A stretch of DNA of 64,000 bases from Asparagopsis taxiformis. Taxonomy: Eukaryota; Rhodophyta; Florideophyceae; Bonnemaisoniales; Bonnemaisoniaceae. Made by a program: the position numbers and the translations under genes. The notes beneath the pieces were generated by a model that worked only from the letters and a program-made list of their open reading frames with translations, had not been told where the DNA came from and did no database searches. This document shows, in pieces, positions 9,299 to 18,870 of this stretch. The stretch spans positions 62,001 through 126,000 of the forward strand of contig JALQPE010000215.1 of assembly GCA_030407315.1 (NCBI GenBank). Direction: 5' to 3'. Each line of letters starts with the position of its first letter. The first letter of the stretch is position 1.

Positions 9299-10972
9299 AT
9301 GAGAGATGATTTATCTTTGACTAGGTTTGCAAAGTTCGAAGAACGGTTCGCATCCCTCGAACAGTACATGCGCGATTCCCTTTCGTCTATTCAATTGGAG
9401 CTGGCGTGTATTCGATACATGGCCTCCGCTGCTGCCGGAACAAACACTGTCCCTTCAGTTGTTCTGGATGAGAGATCAAGAAAAGCAGGTCAAATTGCCA
9501 CGCTGGTGTCTTCTCTGTTCAACAACAGGCAGGTGACATCTCGATTCGTCGCTTTCAGAACTGTTGCAGAGCTTGTTAAAACCTTTGTTGACGCCAATTT
9601 GCTCAAGAATTGTAATTCGAGGTCTGCAACATCACCACAGGTGGATTCCTGCACAACGTTGCTTCTTGCTGCCCTGTCGTTTTCGCAGACTTCAAGTTCA
9701 AATTCTGAGGTAAGGCAATCTAAGAGATCTCTTATCGGAACGGCAGTAGGGAAACGACATGTGTTCTTAAAACGCTCTATTATCGGAACTGCGTTTATTT
9801 CAATGGCAAATGACAGAATTGTGCGATGGAAGGACTCGACGAGCAGGAATGCTGGGGTCCTCGATCCTGGGGAGGAGGAGGACTTGAACAGCAATACTCT
9901 ATCTCGAGACTATGCACTACGCAATGCTACAGTAGTGCCCATCGAAAAGCCGTCTTGGCTGCACATTTCCCAACGAGCTCTTTTCCATGCCATGGATATT
10001 TCGATGCCCACGGAGGCAGAACGAAACGTGGAACAGTCTACGCATTTGCAGGTTACTCTTTCAAAGCGTCGCCGACTGTCTGGTTCGAAAGAAGCACGCC
10101 GTACTGGTACATCCTCTTCATCTTCTTCCGCTGTATCCAACCTTTCTCCGTCTGACTTACAGTCTATTCCGATTATTACCTCTGCACTACGGCAGCTTAC
10201 ACAGTTCTTCAACACTTCCCGGAAACAGATGAAAATGGAATTGGTCAAACAAGCATTCTTCCTCATCCACCGAGATATGAAGGCAGCTGTGGATGTTTCT
10301 CCTGCCCATGCTGTTTCCACAACAGAAATGTGTCCACGTGACTCTATTCCGACAACTTCGAGAGCTTACGGAACAGGAGAAGAAGCTCTCGAAGTGTACT
10401 CAAAAAATGATTCCATCTTCTCAAATTTCATTCTGAGCCGTCCTGAGCTTCACATTCAGGTTACTTACATAGTTCAGGTGAGCGGTGATATCGATGGTGA
10501 AAACATTGCGAGTACGCGAGTGGAGAAGTTGGCTGCCTGTTCATTCTCCTTTCTTACTCTAGCTATGATATTGTTATGCAGTTTTTGCCAATGTACACAA
10601 CTGGAGATGCTCTGTCATGAACCTCATGCTATTCAAGCATGTTATAAGATTGCAATATGCCTCCAAGGTTTATTTAACGAAGCCCTGAAACAACAGCCTA
10701 CATCTCATTTTGGGAAGGATGGATTCCCCTTGCGCGTTACATGGGGACATCTTGAGCTCCGGGACTACCTCATGGGAGGTGACTGCCTCACGGGGATCAT
10801 TAGAAAGAAGAGAAACCTAACAGCACAAGAATACGAGTCTGTCCGTTTCGTTTCAGGCTTCAGACATACTGAGCGCTCAGAAGATAACCCAGCAAACACA
10901 CCAGTTTCCAATCATGATTGTGTACCTCTCGAGGAGGAGGATGAACTTGGTATTTCTTTAATTGGCATGTAG
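9299..10972 (+). CDS. Coiled-coil protein of unknown function
   Basis: Protein of 557 aa from an ATG at 9299. No catalytic family was recognised. Residues 5-45 look like an amphipathic coiled coil (KFEERFASLEQYMRDSLSSI). A basic segment SKRRRLSG near 260 could be a nuclear signal, and the C-terminus is acidic (PLEEEDELG). It occupies a place in E1 comparable to the coiled-coil protein at 45350-47634 of element R. A few short similarities are visible by eye, but homology is not established. A structural or regulatory partner of the transposase is a guess. Confidence 0.65.
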   Translation: MRDDLSLTRFAKFEERFASLEQYMRDSLSSIQLELACIRYMASAAAGTNTVPSVVLDERSRKAGQIATLVSSLFNNRQVTSRFVAFRTVAELVKTFVDANLLKNCNSRSATSPQVDSCTTLLLAALSFSQTSSSNSEVRQSKRSLIGTAVGKRHVFLKRSIIGTAFISMANDRIVRWKDSTSRNAGVLDPGEEEDLNSNTLSRDYALRNATVVPIEKPSWLHISQRALFHAMDISMPTEAERNVEQSTHLQVTLSKRRRLSGSKEARRTGTSSSSSSAVSNLSPSDLQSIPIITSALRQLTQFFNTSRKQMKMELVKQAFFLIHRDMKAAVDVSPAHAVSTTEMCPRDSIPTTSRAYGTGEEALEVYSKNDSIFSNFILSRPELHIQVTYIVQVSGDIDGENIASTRVEKLAACSFSFLTLAMILLCSFCQCTQLEMLCHEPHAIQACYKIAICLQGLFNEALKQQPTSHFGKDGFPLRVTWGHLELRDYLMGGDCLTGIIRKKRNLTAQEYESVRFVSGFRHTERSEDNPANTPVSNHDCVPLEEEDELGISLIGM

Positions 10973-11098
10973 AACTGTTCTAGCTGGAACACCGCCGTCT
11001 TCATGTGACTGTAGTAGTTCCCATTGCTTGCCTCTGCTCCGCAATGTATGCTTCAGAATAATTAAACTAGTTCTTCCATGTTCATCTCACTACCTGTA

Positions 11099-12793
11099 TC
11101 ATTTTATGTACTCCTCTGCCCTTTTCTCTGACACACTATACCCCACCACATCATTGACCACATCTTCCGATATTAACTTGCCTATTCTACATTGTTCTTC
11201 CACACCACGGAATATGACATACGGCATATGCACTCTCAATGTTCCCCACAACATGTCACCAGCCCTTCCTCTTTTCCTTTGCGTTGTAGGTTCCCATTCA
11301 ATGCGGAAACATTTCTTTCTTTCGCTTCTCCACCCTTCTAGACTCCCGTCACCATCGAACCCCCCGTGCACGCCACATATCGAGGGACATTCCTGCAGCT
11401 CCATTCCGTTCACATATTCACCTTGGACTACAGCACTACCGTTGCGAGCCAGACACCATACGTTCGATTTAGATCCGGCAATGCAGAACGAGCTACTGCC
11501 AATTGCAACAGATGTCGACTGTGCTTCCATCGTTTCCGAGCACAATATCGTACCAAACAACCGCAGAGCACATGGCCTCGCTGTTCCGTTCATGTCACCA
11601 CACTCTTCATTCTCCTCCCCTTCCGAGTTGCTTATGTTACGCCTATGAACCAGAGACTCAGTTCGCCATCTGTGCCCCAATCCTAGCAGATCCGATAGTG
11701 TGGAAAAACTGGAACACGTAATGTTCACAGCTTCTCCGCCATTTCCAGCCACTGCCGCGTGAAGCCCTGGGTACACTTTGTAATACCCCCCTCGATAGGT
11801 TTCTGCTGTTCCCTTTAGCATTTCCCGGAATAGCTCAGTGCTCAATGAGATTGGAATCTGGACAGGTCCGGTAATAGCCGTTCCACTCGTGCATGCACCG
11901 TCAATCTCACCATGTGGGTAGCCACCCCCTGGGGTTGACAAAGTGCTTCGATTAACCTGTTCCACGACTTTCTCTACCGCACGCTGCAAGAGCATTAACA
12001 AAACCTTACCAGCCGATACTGTTGATGCACAATTTAGAACCCTTTCGTTCCAACCAAGCCGAATCTCGCTAGCATTTCCAGAAAGCATTATATTTTCTAG
12101 TGTTCTCAGCCTTGTCTCCATACCACTGTATGTTTTGACGTCAAGTGCTGATTCCACTTTTGGCTTCTTCCTCTGCGGTGATATCGCTTCAGATTCTCCA
12201 TCTGATTGGTCATGACATTCTACTCTCTCCGCTTCGTAATCCACAGCCTCTCCATTGCTCGTTCGCCACGGTGTCGGGGGCTGGCCCCCCGACATCAACT
12301 TATTTCCGAGCAGAAACTTTACGTTTTCGTAGGCGACACAAGGATAATTCATTTCAGGAATAGCATCGTATAACAATCTGCCTTCTGCCACTGCCATTTC
12401 ATTATGACTCGGCTTCACAGCGTTCGAATGCCGCCACGTAGTGACTTCCAAGACTGATATCTCCTTTTCCTCCCTCGTCAACCTCACGACTGCATCATCC
12501 ACATCCTTTCTATTCTGCTCCACCACACCGGGCGTGTACATTCCATCTCCTCTGTCTACGTCGATGCGGTCTCCCACTGACGGCTTACCACTGCAGACAG
12601 GATACTGCTCAGGAAGTTTCATTTCCACAACCGTAGCCTTCCACCATATTGCGTCATCGCCAACTTGGAACCATACGTCTATTTCCGTTCCGACACATGG
12701 GAGTGCATCTACGGCAGCTGCCCGCTCACGCTCACGACCAGCTTTCGCTTTTTCGCTCTGTCGCCTAATTCGCAATGATTCACGCCTCGTCAT
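11099..12793 (-). CDS. Tudor/Agenet-like domain protein
   Basis: Protein of 564 aa from an ATG at 12793, convergent with the preceding gene. After a basic start (MTRRESLRIRRQSEKAK), residues 34-60 (IDVWFQVGDDAIWWKATVVE) and 73-92 (GDRIDVDRGDGMYTPGVVEQ) look like paired strands of Tudor/Agenet modules, which in other proteins read methylated lysine or bind DNA. A nuclear-type basic segment (RKKPK) and a short coiled coil (METRLRTLENI) follow near 215-240. The C-terminal half is unassigned. A C-terminal stretch ending in GVHGG faintly resembles the end of the R coiled-coil protein (APQYGG). A reader for the mark made by the neighbouring SET domain is an attractive but untested idea. Confidence 0.65.
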   Translation of the reverse strand: MTRRESLRIRRQSEKAKAGRERERAAAVDALPCVGTEIDVWFQVGDDAIWWKATVVEMKLPEQYPVCSGKPSVGDRIDVDRGDGMYTPGVVEQNRKDVDDAVVRLTREEKEISVLEVTTWRHSNAVKPSHNEMAVAEGRLLYDAIPEMNYPCVAYENVKFLLGNKLMSGGQPPTPWRTSNGEAVDYEAERVECHDQSDGESEAISPQRKKPKVESALDVKTYSGMETRLRTLENIMLSGNASEIRLGWNERVLNCASTVSAGKVLLMLLQRAVEKVVEQVNRSTLSTPGGGYPHGEIDGACTSGTAITGPVQIPISLSTELFREMLKGTAETYRGGYYKVYPGLHAAVAGNGGEAVNITCSSFSTLSDLLGLGHRWRTESLVHRRNISNSEGEENEECGDMNGTARPCALRLFGTILCSETMEAQSTSVAIGSSSFCIAGSKSNVWCLARNGSAVVQGEYVNGMELQECPSICGVHGGFDGDGSLEGWRSERKKCFRIEWEPTTQRKRGRAGDMLWGTLRVHMPYVIFRGVEEQCRIGKLISEDVVNDVVGYSVSEKRAEEYIK

Positions 12794-14555
12794 AGTTCCT
12801 CCACGAAATAAAGATACTACAACGCACTATCTGCAATTTTGTTTAGGACAAGTCTTCGTCGACTTCTTCACTAGATACTACTTCACCCATGTCTGTAACG
12901 TCCAATTTTTCATTTTTATCGTATGATACGAATTCACTACCTTGTTCCCTACTGCTGCACAAGTTTACAAATCCACTAATATTGCGTTTAAGATACTAGT
13001 AACGCTTAAAGCCAGGGCGGAACTCACTATTCAGGTCAATCTTGTGTATGCGGGAGTGACTTTATTACAAAATTTTGCGACTTCGACAGTAACTATGCCG
13101 TAGTATCTGTGCTAAAAATCAACATAGATGGTGCCATTCTTTACTAAGTAATACTACAGGAACTAAACTCAAGTACAATTATCTACTCTTTCGACCGTAC
13201 CCTACCTATGGTAGAACAATGGCCATATCGAGATTAGCTAGTTCACGTCATACACTCTGTATCTCGCCTCTTTCATATGATTCTGCATGGACGTCCAAAA
13301 TGTGACGTCATCGAAGCGTATGGCGCGTTGGAACAGTCAGTACCACTCCATCCCTCTACCGTCACTACATTGCTACGACTACCACCAGTACCTCAGACCG
13401 GCGTGACCATCAATGTTCATGGTTCGAGTCCAACATGGTACTGTCATACATATGGTTCCCTCGTTTCGTGATTCCAGCAAGTAAATTCTAAAAATAATGG
13501 AATATGCCACCTCCGGTCACTGTCATGACCAACGCGACGTGTCTTTGTCCTTTCCAATGTTATTTTTCCGTACAGTAGTGGAAAATTCCACCATGTCACG
13601 GTGCTTATACCCACTCCCACGGCGCAGTTTCATTCCATTACATTCTTTACGGTATTTCCACTACTTATCTATGGCACGGCGCCGGTAATTTCTGCGAATT
13701 TTTTATGGTTTGCCATTCCACTAATTTCTAATGGTCCAGACCATAAAATTTACTGGTTTTTCAAAAAATTGCTTATCCTGTGCTCTGTGCACATCTGACT
13801 TACTTAATATCATTGTATAGTTAGAAACTAGAATAATAATTACATCACTAGAGTACACTGCAAATGTTAGTAACTATGGTTGGTGTGGTACACAACACCC
13901 TACCTCCTTCATGAGTAAACTTTGCGCACAGAACCGTTCAATACCAGGTAGTGCAGCCAGCGCAAACCAGGCTTGCACGACGCAGAGTGCTCCCCAGAGC
14001 CGTCAACAGCCGTCCAAACCATCGTTTTACGATGTTCCCGGCTCCACACTTCCCTTCTCACCCTTCCCAGGGTGGGAGACGGACGAAACTCCCAACCGCT
14101 TACAGCCGAAGCCGTTTACCCGGGATGCTTACAGCAAAGTCATCGTTACGATGACTTTGCTGTAAGGAAAGGTTTGATTACAGTGGTGAGAAAATTTTAC
14201 CGGGTAAAAAATCAGCAAGAATTTTTTACCCGGTAAAAAATTGTGGCCGCTGTAATGATTTGATTTCTTACAGCAAAGTCATCGTAACGATGACTTTGCT
14301 GTCAGCACCCCAGCGAAACTGCATCATCTGTAAGCCTTCCTCACCTCAATGTTGCAACCAAAGACGACTGCGATATTAACTTGTTCTATTCTAGTAGTGC
14401 CCGCCATAGTTTCCTCCCCTTCTCATATTAAATTGAGTATTGTATATCTCCTGACCCGTCTACATACGCAAACGTCATGTACTAGCCTAACTTTCATCGT
14501 TTACTTGAAGGCGGCCTTGATGCCTGCCATAGAATGCTATTAAGAACTAATTTCA
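12794..14555. other. Intergenic, palindrome-bearing
   Basis: This 1.76-kb space lies upstream of the Tudor-like gene and downstream of the ParB-oxygenase gene. No reading frame shows a family motif. It contains the TTACAGCAAAG palindromes listed separately, and near 13490-13790 a patch of partly self-complementary sequence built on words such as ATGGAATATGCCACC and GGTAATTTCTG. Confidence 0.6.
14128..14302. repeat. Palindrome pair, TTACAGCAAAG family
   Basis: Two copies of a palindrome with 19-bp arms (CTTACAGCAAAGTCATCGT plus complement around one base) at 14128-14166 and 14267-14302, the second slightly short. Between them, at about 14195-14239, is another inverted repeat made of TTTTACCGGGTAAAA and TTTTTTACCCGGTAAAA around TCAGCAAGA. 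The same set recurs at 18480-18750, so this is a dispersed feature of E1. Confidence 0.92.
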
Positions 14556-17500
14556 TCAGATATCTAAACGCTCCCAGTAGTTGACATTGAAGGGAGGCTG
14601 TAGCAACTTCTCCCTGGAAGTTCGCAGTGATAGATGGGACCGGATAGGATGCTGGTACCTCACCGAAGAACGACCCTCTGCGAATCCCATTCCTCCGTGA
14701 TACACGTCCGTTCGGCATACAAGCAGGGAATACGGTGGGATGCGCACGTTCGTCACTGGCACGCGGTACTTGTCTTTCGCTGGATGACTTAGGCACACAT
14801 GGCTGAACTTGGCGATACGAATGATGAACCCATTCGCACCAGCAGCCATCATGAAATATGATGGCGAGTTGAGAGGACCAGTTCCAGTTCCCTCACGGAC
14901 GGGAACATCGGTATGCATAAGTTGCTCCTGACTACCTTCTGCGGTCAAAATCAGACGAAGACCCGTTTCTGGAAAAACCACCGCTTCTTCTCTTCCAAAC
15001 CCGAGCTTCAGGTTCTCCGCACAAATCGCCTTACCTAGCTCCAGAATCAGCTTGTTCCTGTACTGCCGCGCGCTTTCTTGCTCAAGGTCATCGCAGATGC
15101 TTTTCCGGTCCGTCTTGAATACACCAGTGCTGTCTTTCGGTCGAAGTGGTTTCCACGGGTTCTTCTGACTTGCACTCGAGCCACTTGTAGTACCTTGGAA
15201 TGTGCTGGCCATCTGTGTGAATAACTCGTGCGTAGCTGCTCCCACTGTAGTAGAAGAGAAAATGTCTTGCAACACCACGTAACCAAGCTCGTCGATCATT
15301 CTTCTCTGGTAGCTGAAGTATTGTTGGCTTTCACAAGAACCGAGGGGACATACCAAAGTAGAGTAGCCTGCAGCTGCTTCCATTATCTCCGTCCGGATTG
15401 TATCAATGTCTTCTTCTGTGATATAATACTTCATTCTCGAGTTGGAAGGAACGCATAAAGGCAGCTTCTCAGGTATCTCCTCTGCGAATGTGCGGTCTGG
15501 AAGGGAGTTTTCTTGCTCGTCAGTGAAGAGTGGTGCTTCTTCTCCAGTCGTTCGTTTTCTTGCATTGACTCTACTCTTCTTTTCCCGGGGAGGCCCAATC
15601 TCAATGTTGTCATCCGGCGTATTGGGCTCAGAAAACTTCGCGCTAGTTTCTTCCCTTCTTCGCTTCTTATCCAGCCTGGACTCGTTTTCATCGCCGCTTC
15701 CACCAGAACTCCTGCTTCTTCCCGAATTCTCCTTGTCCGCTTCTGCCGGGCTAGTGCTGTTAGTTTCTGGTGTCCTGATTCGAAGTTTCAATATCACAGA
15801 GCGGTTCTGCGCATCTCCAGCTTGTTGTCCAGGCGTGTCTATGTCCATGCGACCACTATTGTCCAAGTTGATATCCAGACTTTGCGTATCGCCGCTTTCT
15901 TTCCTTCCCTGAGGAACATCTTCTCTGACAATCCTTCCCGGCGAATTATCCCTGGCACGACTTTCCCGCTCTGCCCTTCAAGCTGAAAGACGTTCCTGTT
16001 CTTTTTGGAGAACAGCAAGACGTTCTGCTTCCCTCTTCTCAGCTGCTGCAAGACGCGTGGCAGGACGTTCCTGTCCTCCCTCTTTTGCTGCGGCAGGACG
16101 GTTTTCTGCTTCTTTCGGGGTGCTCAGAGGTGCCTCTTCTATTGCTTTCGTCGCGACAGCAGGAATCACTTCTTCAGCCACCACATTTGGAGTAATTTCC
16201 TGTTCTTCCTCCACAGCAGCAGAAACTTCCTGCTCTACTTGGGCTTCGGCAGATACTCCATCTTCTGCTTGAACAGGACCAGGAGTTTCCACCGTTTCCT
16301 TCTCTGTAGAATTATTTCCCTGTTCTGCGGCAGTAGGTGCTTCTTCCTCCTCTTCTGCTTTGGCGCCAGCAACAAGTGCTTTTTCTATTTCTCCGGGGGT
16401 CATGCGATTCCGTTCCCTCTCCTCCTCCGCTTTCGTCTCCTGCATTGCCTTTGTCCCGGTAGCATATTCCAGTTTGTCGTAAAAACTGTTTGTAAACATC
16501 CCGTTCTTGGTTCTCAGACTGCTTCTGTCTACCACGTCGTCATGAAAGTCGGCAAGGACGAATACAATGCGTTCTCCAATGCGATGATCATTATCCCCGA
16601 CCTCCTTCGCGTTTTCTGCTGCCAAATCCGTTCGCACGAATTCCTCCATCGTTGCAGAGTTCAACCACTTGCGGACGACCTCTGCCATATCATAGATGGC
16701 CAACAGAGCCAGTAGCCAAGTGCGCATCGTGAACGGACTTCCGCTTCCGATATTTCTGACAAGTCCTCTCTTCCTCCTCATCCTTGTCCACGACGCTGTC
16801 ATCTCGAGCACAAACCACTGGAACCACTCCTTATCGCGCGTCCCGCGTCCGTCCGTGCCATTGCGGAATATTGCGTTATTGACAAGATCGAGCACGCACC
16901 CGTACATATCGGCAGAGTCAATTCGAGAAAAGTCCGGATCTCTTCCCTCGGTTCTTGCATCCTCGATTTCTCTGTTCCTATCCAAAGGATTGTAAACGCT
17001 AGGGATAGAGCTCCAGTACACGAAAGCAACGCTGTCTGTGCGATTGAACCCCTTCGCAATGTTGATGTACTGCCTATACGAGTTCTCCGAACGGTTCCTG
17101 TCGGACGGCAGAATATAGCTCACTTCTTTCAGAATAGGAATAAGCCGGACAACAGGAAGATCCATCTGGTTGGAAAACCTGAGAAGCTCTATGACCGCAC
17201 AGACATTGTCGGCAATGCTCACAGAAGCGACATCGTGAGTTTGTATATTGGCTTCGAGAGACAGTTTCAGAACCTCCAGCGCATCGAAAATTAGACGCCC
17301 GTTCGGCGCAATCAACTGTTGTACCCAAACCAATTCCAAGGAATCCCTGTTCTTTCCTGAGTGCTTCTCCAGGCATAGTTGCAGAGCAGCTATGCGATGA
17401 GAGCCATTGATGCAGTAAAACTCGTCTCCTTCGTTATCTTACATTTTGCAGACTGTAATCATAGTTCCAGTGGTAGAGAAACCTCTATCCATGAAAATGC

Positions 17501-17681
17501 TGGCCAGTTCGTTTACACGACCCGGTCGCACCAAACGGGAGGTCACTGTCGGAAACTTCACTTTGCGAGGATCAACTTGCACTTTAGAAGAGCTGTACTG
17601 AGCAATAGTGATGCTTTTCTCTTCAGCAGAAGGAGAATTGCTCTTCTCCGCTGTAGTATTCATGATACTATTGTCTCCCAT
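14556..17681 (-). pseudogene. ParB-like domain fused to 2OG-Fe(II) oxygenase, two in-frame stops
   Basis: One continuous reading frame of 1042 codons from ATG 17681 (MGDNSIMNTT), interrupted only by TAA at 17439-17441 and TGA at 15978-15980. The first stop falls just before the ParB-type motif INGSHRIAAL, so the domain is cut. An all-helical region and a long Glu/Ala-rich repetitive linker follow; the second stop is in this linker, with clear coding continuation in the same phase. The oxygenase follows: ELGYVVLQDI, His-x-Asp as HTD (codons at 14907-14915), the distal His in DVYHGG (14696-14698) and Arg in PIRSH. The same fusion is seen at 53547-57499, which supports a single original gene. 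Stop readthrough is an alternative to decay. ParB-like folds bind DNA or nucleotides; the role here is unknown. Confidence 0.8.
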
Positions 17682-18479
17682 TGTAATCCCTGCAATCTCA
17701 GTTCGTTCAATCGGTTCTTTGTTCAAATGTTGTGTAGACGATGAAATCCACAATTGTGGTACCTCCGAATGCGCTTCCCGTCTCTCAGCTTCCTCTCATA
17801 TACTGTCCGGACAAGACATCCCCTACCTACCTTCAGTCCTGATGAACCTTACGCTGCACCCGCTCAGCACCTCTGACTCTACCTGATCCTGATACCTCCA
17901 CAAAGCGTTTAGCCCTTTCCATCAATCTACACCTAATAGTATGTACCTCTAGCGCATATAATGCAATCGAACCCGTTTACCTCACCACGTCAATTATCAT
18001 TCATATTCCAACAACCTATTTCATCCACACTCTCCACCTCGCTTCTTCTTCCATACCATTGATTCCTATCAATCGATTCTACGTGAGTTTTATACATTTA
18101 CCACGATCCACCTCTCCTACAAGTCTGAAAAATTCATTTCTACACTAACTTTTGCTACTCACAAATAAACGGTTCCCGTGCAGGCCACTGCTTGAATTTC
18201 TTCCTATTGGCGTACTCGGCTGCAAAGGATTCATAGACTATTTAAACGGTGATCATATAAATGGTTTCCAATGTGCTCCAATGGACCATACACCAATGAA
18301 CATCAATATGAATTCTGTTCAACTACCTATTCACTACTGCGATTCAGTTTTCTTCATACCAAATCTCATTGCCTTCCTACCCTAATCGATTCAAAATGCT
18401 TCCTCCTCGTCAGTTGATCAATATTCCTTACAACGAGCAGGTCCTCTGGACATCCTAAAGTTGGTTACTTAACCTTAAC
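17682..18479. other. Intergenic, no gene seen
   Basis: No supportable gene. The stretch separates the start of the ParB-oxygenase gene from the palindrome cluster at 18480. Confidence 0.55.
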
Positions 18480-18755
18480 TATCGATGAATTTGCTGTAAT
18501 GAAACGTTTTCTTACAGCGGCCACGTTTTTTGACCCGGTAAAAATTCTTGCTGATTTTTACCGGGTAAAAAATTGTGGCCGCTGTAATGAAACGTTTTCT
18601 TACAGCAAAGTCATCGTAACGATGACTTTGCTGTAAGAAAGCAAATCATTACAGCTGCCACGATTTTTTTACCCGGTAAAAAATTCTTGGCCACTGTAAT
18701 GGAAACGTTTTCTTACAGCAAAGTCATCGTAACGATGACTTTGCTGTAAGCATAC
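18480..18755. repeat. Palindrome cluster, TTACAGCAAAG and ACCGGGTAAA families
   Basis: Two full 39-bp palindromes (18599-18637 and 18712-18750) with arms CTTACAGCAAAGTCATCGT are interleaved with inverted ACCCGGTAAAA/TTTTACCGGGT units at about 18533-18573 and a shorter one near 18668-18684. The linking sequence GTAATGAAACGTTTTCTTAC repeats between units. The cluster sits 115 bp beyond the 3' end of the transposase gene. Confidence 0.92.
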
Positions 18756-18870
18756 CTCCCTCCATCCTCTCAGATCCTCTCCCCACTACTTTGCACCAAT
18801 CCACCAACGCCCTAGAGTGTACTATTCATATGTGATGCATCTGGTTATTCATTTTATTCTTCCCTAAAAA

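Noticed and set aside
13911..14165. 84-aa plus-strand frame upstream of the TTACAGCAAAG palindromes
   Set aside because: It runs into the palindrome and has no motif or counterpart.
17439..17450. GTAAGA at the ParB stop read as a 5' splice site
   Set aside because: The following codons encode the conserved ParB-type motif in the same phase, so an intron here would remove essential sequence.
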